NCBI RefSeq assembly: GCF_011046245.1
Contig: NZ_CP049243.1
Location: 92,790 to 156,789 of the forward strand
Direction: 5' to 3'
DNA length: 64,000 nucleotides
DNA from: Allorhizobium pseudoryzae
Lineage (GTDB): Bacteria; Pseudomonadota; Alphaproteobacteria; Rhizobiales; Rhizobiaceae
Shown here: positions 63,179-64,000 of the stretch, in pieces
How the letters are laid out: each line of letters begins with the position of its first letter
Position numbering within the stretch: the stretch's first letter is position 1
Position numbers and translations under genes: made by a program
Notes under the pieces: generated by a model
Database searches by the model: none
Told to the model about the DNA's origin: nothing
What the model saw: the letters and a program-made list of their open reading frames with translations, nothing else

Positions 63179-63369
63179 GGGGTCTCCTCCTACTCCTCGC
63201 CGCAAGTGTGCGGAGTGTTCACTCTTCTGTCAAGGAAAGTGATGATTCGTGATATCGCAATGGTTGTGTCGGGGGTCCTGTCGCTGCGGCGCGGGTGTCG
63301 GCAGCCATGCGATCAAAATATCGGGAAACCCAGCTCTATGTTGACATTTTCCCAAGCCGCGCAGGTGGA

Positions 63370-63999
63370 CTAGTTGCTGAGTATGCGAAGCTTTTCAGGC
63401 TTGATGATTTCTATGCTGCGCGCATTGTGAAGCTTGACGATGCCCATGTCGCGCAGTTTCGAAATCGTGCGCGAGACTGTTTCGATGGTGAGGCCGAGAT
63501 AATCGCCTATGTCGATACGGCTCATGGGCAGGTCGATTGAGTCAGTGCCACCTTGGCGATCAGCCAGATCGACCAGGAAAACGGCTATCTTTTCCAGTGA
63601 ACTTTGGCGGCCGACGACAAGCAGGTGCTCCTGAGCTCGAACCATCGCCTTCAATGCGACGCCAACCAGGCGGTCGTTGAGCAGGCCGCCGGCTGCGCGT
63701 TCGACGGTGGTCAGGCCTGTGTTCACCATGGCCTCGGCATAGAAGCTGTGGGTCTCATTGATCTCGAAGCCAAAGGTTTCGCCGACAAGATGAAAGGCGA
63801 CGATCTGCCTGCGGCCGTCGGCCAGGAGGCGATAGATCCGCACAGCCCCGTACTCGATCTGGTAAAGTGATCGCGAGCGCTGGCCCTGGGCATAGATCAC
63901 GCAGTCCGGCGCGTGAAAGGTCACCGGCCTGATATGCGTCTGGCTGCGTGCACGCGGCGGGGGCGAGAGATGCGAATTTTGTGTGATGGAAGCTGCGGT
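63370..63999 (-). CDS. FnrN/FixK-type Crp/Fnr regulator, cut by the window edge
   Basis: At least 184 residues from a GTG at 63924, but the frame is open to the edge (25 more codons without ATG, GTG or TTG), so the true start is probably outside. Effector domain: YGAVRIYRLLADGRRQIVAF and GETFGFEINETHSFYAEAMV. Helix-turn-helix: MSRIDIGDYLGLTIETVSRTISKL, with the ETVSR residues that contact TTGAT half-sites. The N-terminal FNR cysteine cluster, if any, is not in view. Likely the oxygen-responsive partner of NnrR; one box in the window fits it well. Confidence 0.8.
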   Translation of the reverse strand, partial: TAASITQNSHLSPPPRARSQTHIRPVTFHAPDCVIYAQGQRSRSLYQIEYGAVRIYRLLADGRRQIVAFHLVGETFGFEINETHSFYAEAMVNTGLTTVERAAGGLLNDRLVGVALKAMVRAQEHLLVVGRQSSLEKIAVFLVDLADRQGGTDSIDLPMSRIDIGDYLGLTIETVSRTISKLRDMGIVKLHNARSIEIIKPEKLRILSN

Positions 64000-64000
64000 T

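Noticed and set aside
63341..63355. TTGACATTTTCCCAA as an FNR-type box upstream of napE
   Set aside because: Nine bases separate TTG and CAA, so the spacing is wrong, and it is close to the end of the convergent regulator gene.
1..64000. CRISPR arrays, insertion sequences and tRNA/rRNA genes
   Set aside because: No regularly spaced repeats, transposase-like proteins, terminal inverted repeats or foldable tRNAs were seen anywhere in the window.

Overview
The window looks like a piece of a denitrifying alphaproteobacterium, most likely a Rhizobiales/Rhizobiaceae relative. Reasons: GC-rich codon use; a complete rhizobial-type denitrification set (nap, nirK-nirV, norEFCBQD, nnrS/nnrU, nnrR, pseudoazurin); a PhaAB-type Mrp antiporter with subunits A and B fused; a SecDF fusion preceded by what appears to be an ApdP arrest-peptide gene, an arrangement known from rhizobia; and an FnrN/FixK-type regulator. 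No species can be assigned from sequence alone. There are no rRNA or tRNA genes, no CRISPR array and no insertion sequence that I can see.

Region 1 (1-15 kb) is a defence island. It holds the C-terminal end of an N6-adenine DNA methylase with an overlapping PD-(D/E)XK nuclease-like gene. Next is a short type II CBASS operon (CD-NTase, E2-like Cap2, HNH-SAVED effector) controlled by a divergent CapH/CapP-like repressor-protease pair, followed by a SIR2-domain gene and a DarT1-like toxin with its NADAR antitoxin. After these come a four-gene ABC-three-component (ABC-3C) operon that includes a tiny membrane protein, and a divergent AAA ATPase-methyltransferase fusion gene.

Region 2 (15-36 kb) is general housekeeping and stress: a DUF1330-like gene with a divergent TetR regulator, an aldo/keto reductase with a divergent AraC regulator, the apdP-secDF2 unit, an Mrp/Pha Na+(K+)/H+ antiporter operon, a ParDE-like toxin-antitoxin pair, an HPP-CBS membrane protein and a nitrate/nitrite-sensing (NIT-domain) chemoreceptor. 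The last two lead into the nitrogen-oxide region.

Region 3 (33-64 kb) is an anaerobic respiration island. It contains dnrN (iron-sulfur repair); ubiTUV with ubiD and ubiX (oxygen-independent ubiquinone synthesis); an ABC transporter co-transcribed with two nnrS genes; and nnrU, a hemerythrin-like protein and a small membrane protein divergent from norEF. It continues with norCBQD, hemN, DUF2249 genes, a third nnrS, nirK-nirV, nnrR, pseudoazurin, napEFDABC and an FnrN/FixK-type regulator cut by the window edge. Eight TTG-N8-CAA boxes lie upstream of these units, so NnrR/FnrN control of the block is likely. Together the genes reduce nitrate to nitrous oxide, supply heme and quinone without oxygen, and repair nitrosative damage. 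No nosZ is present in the window.
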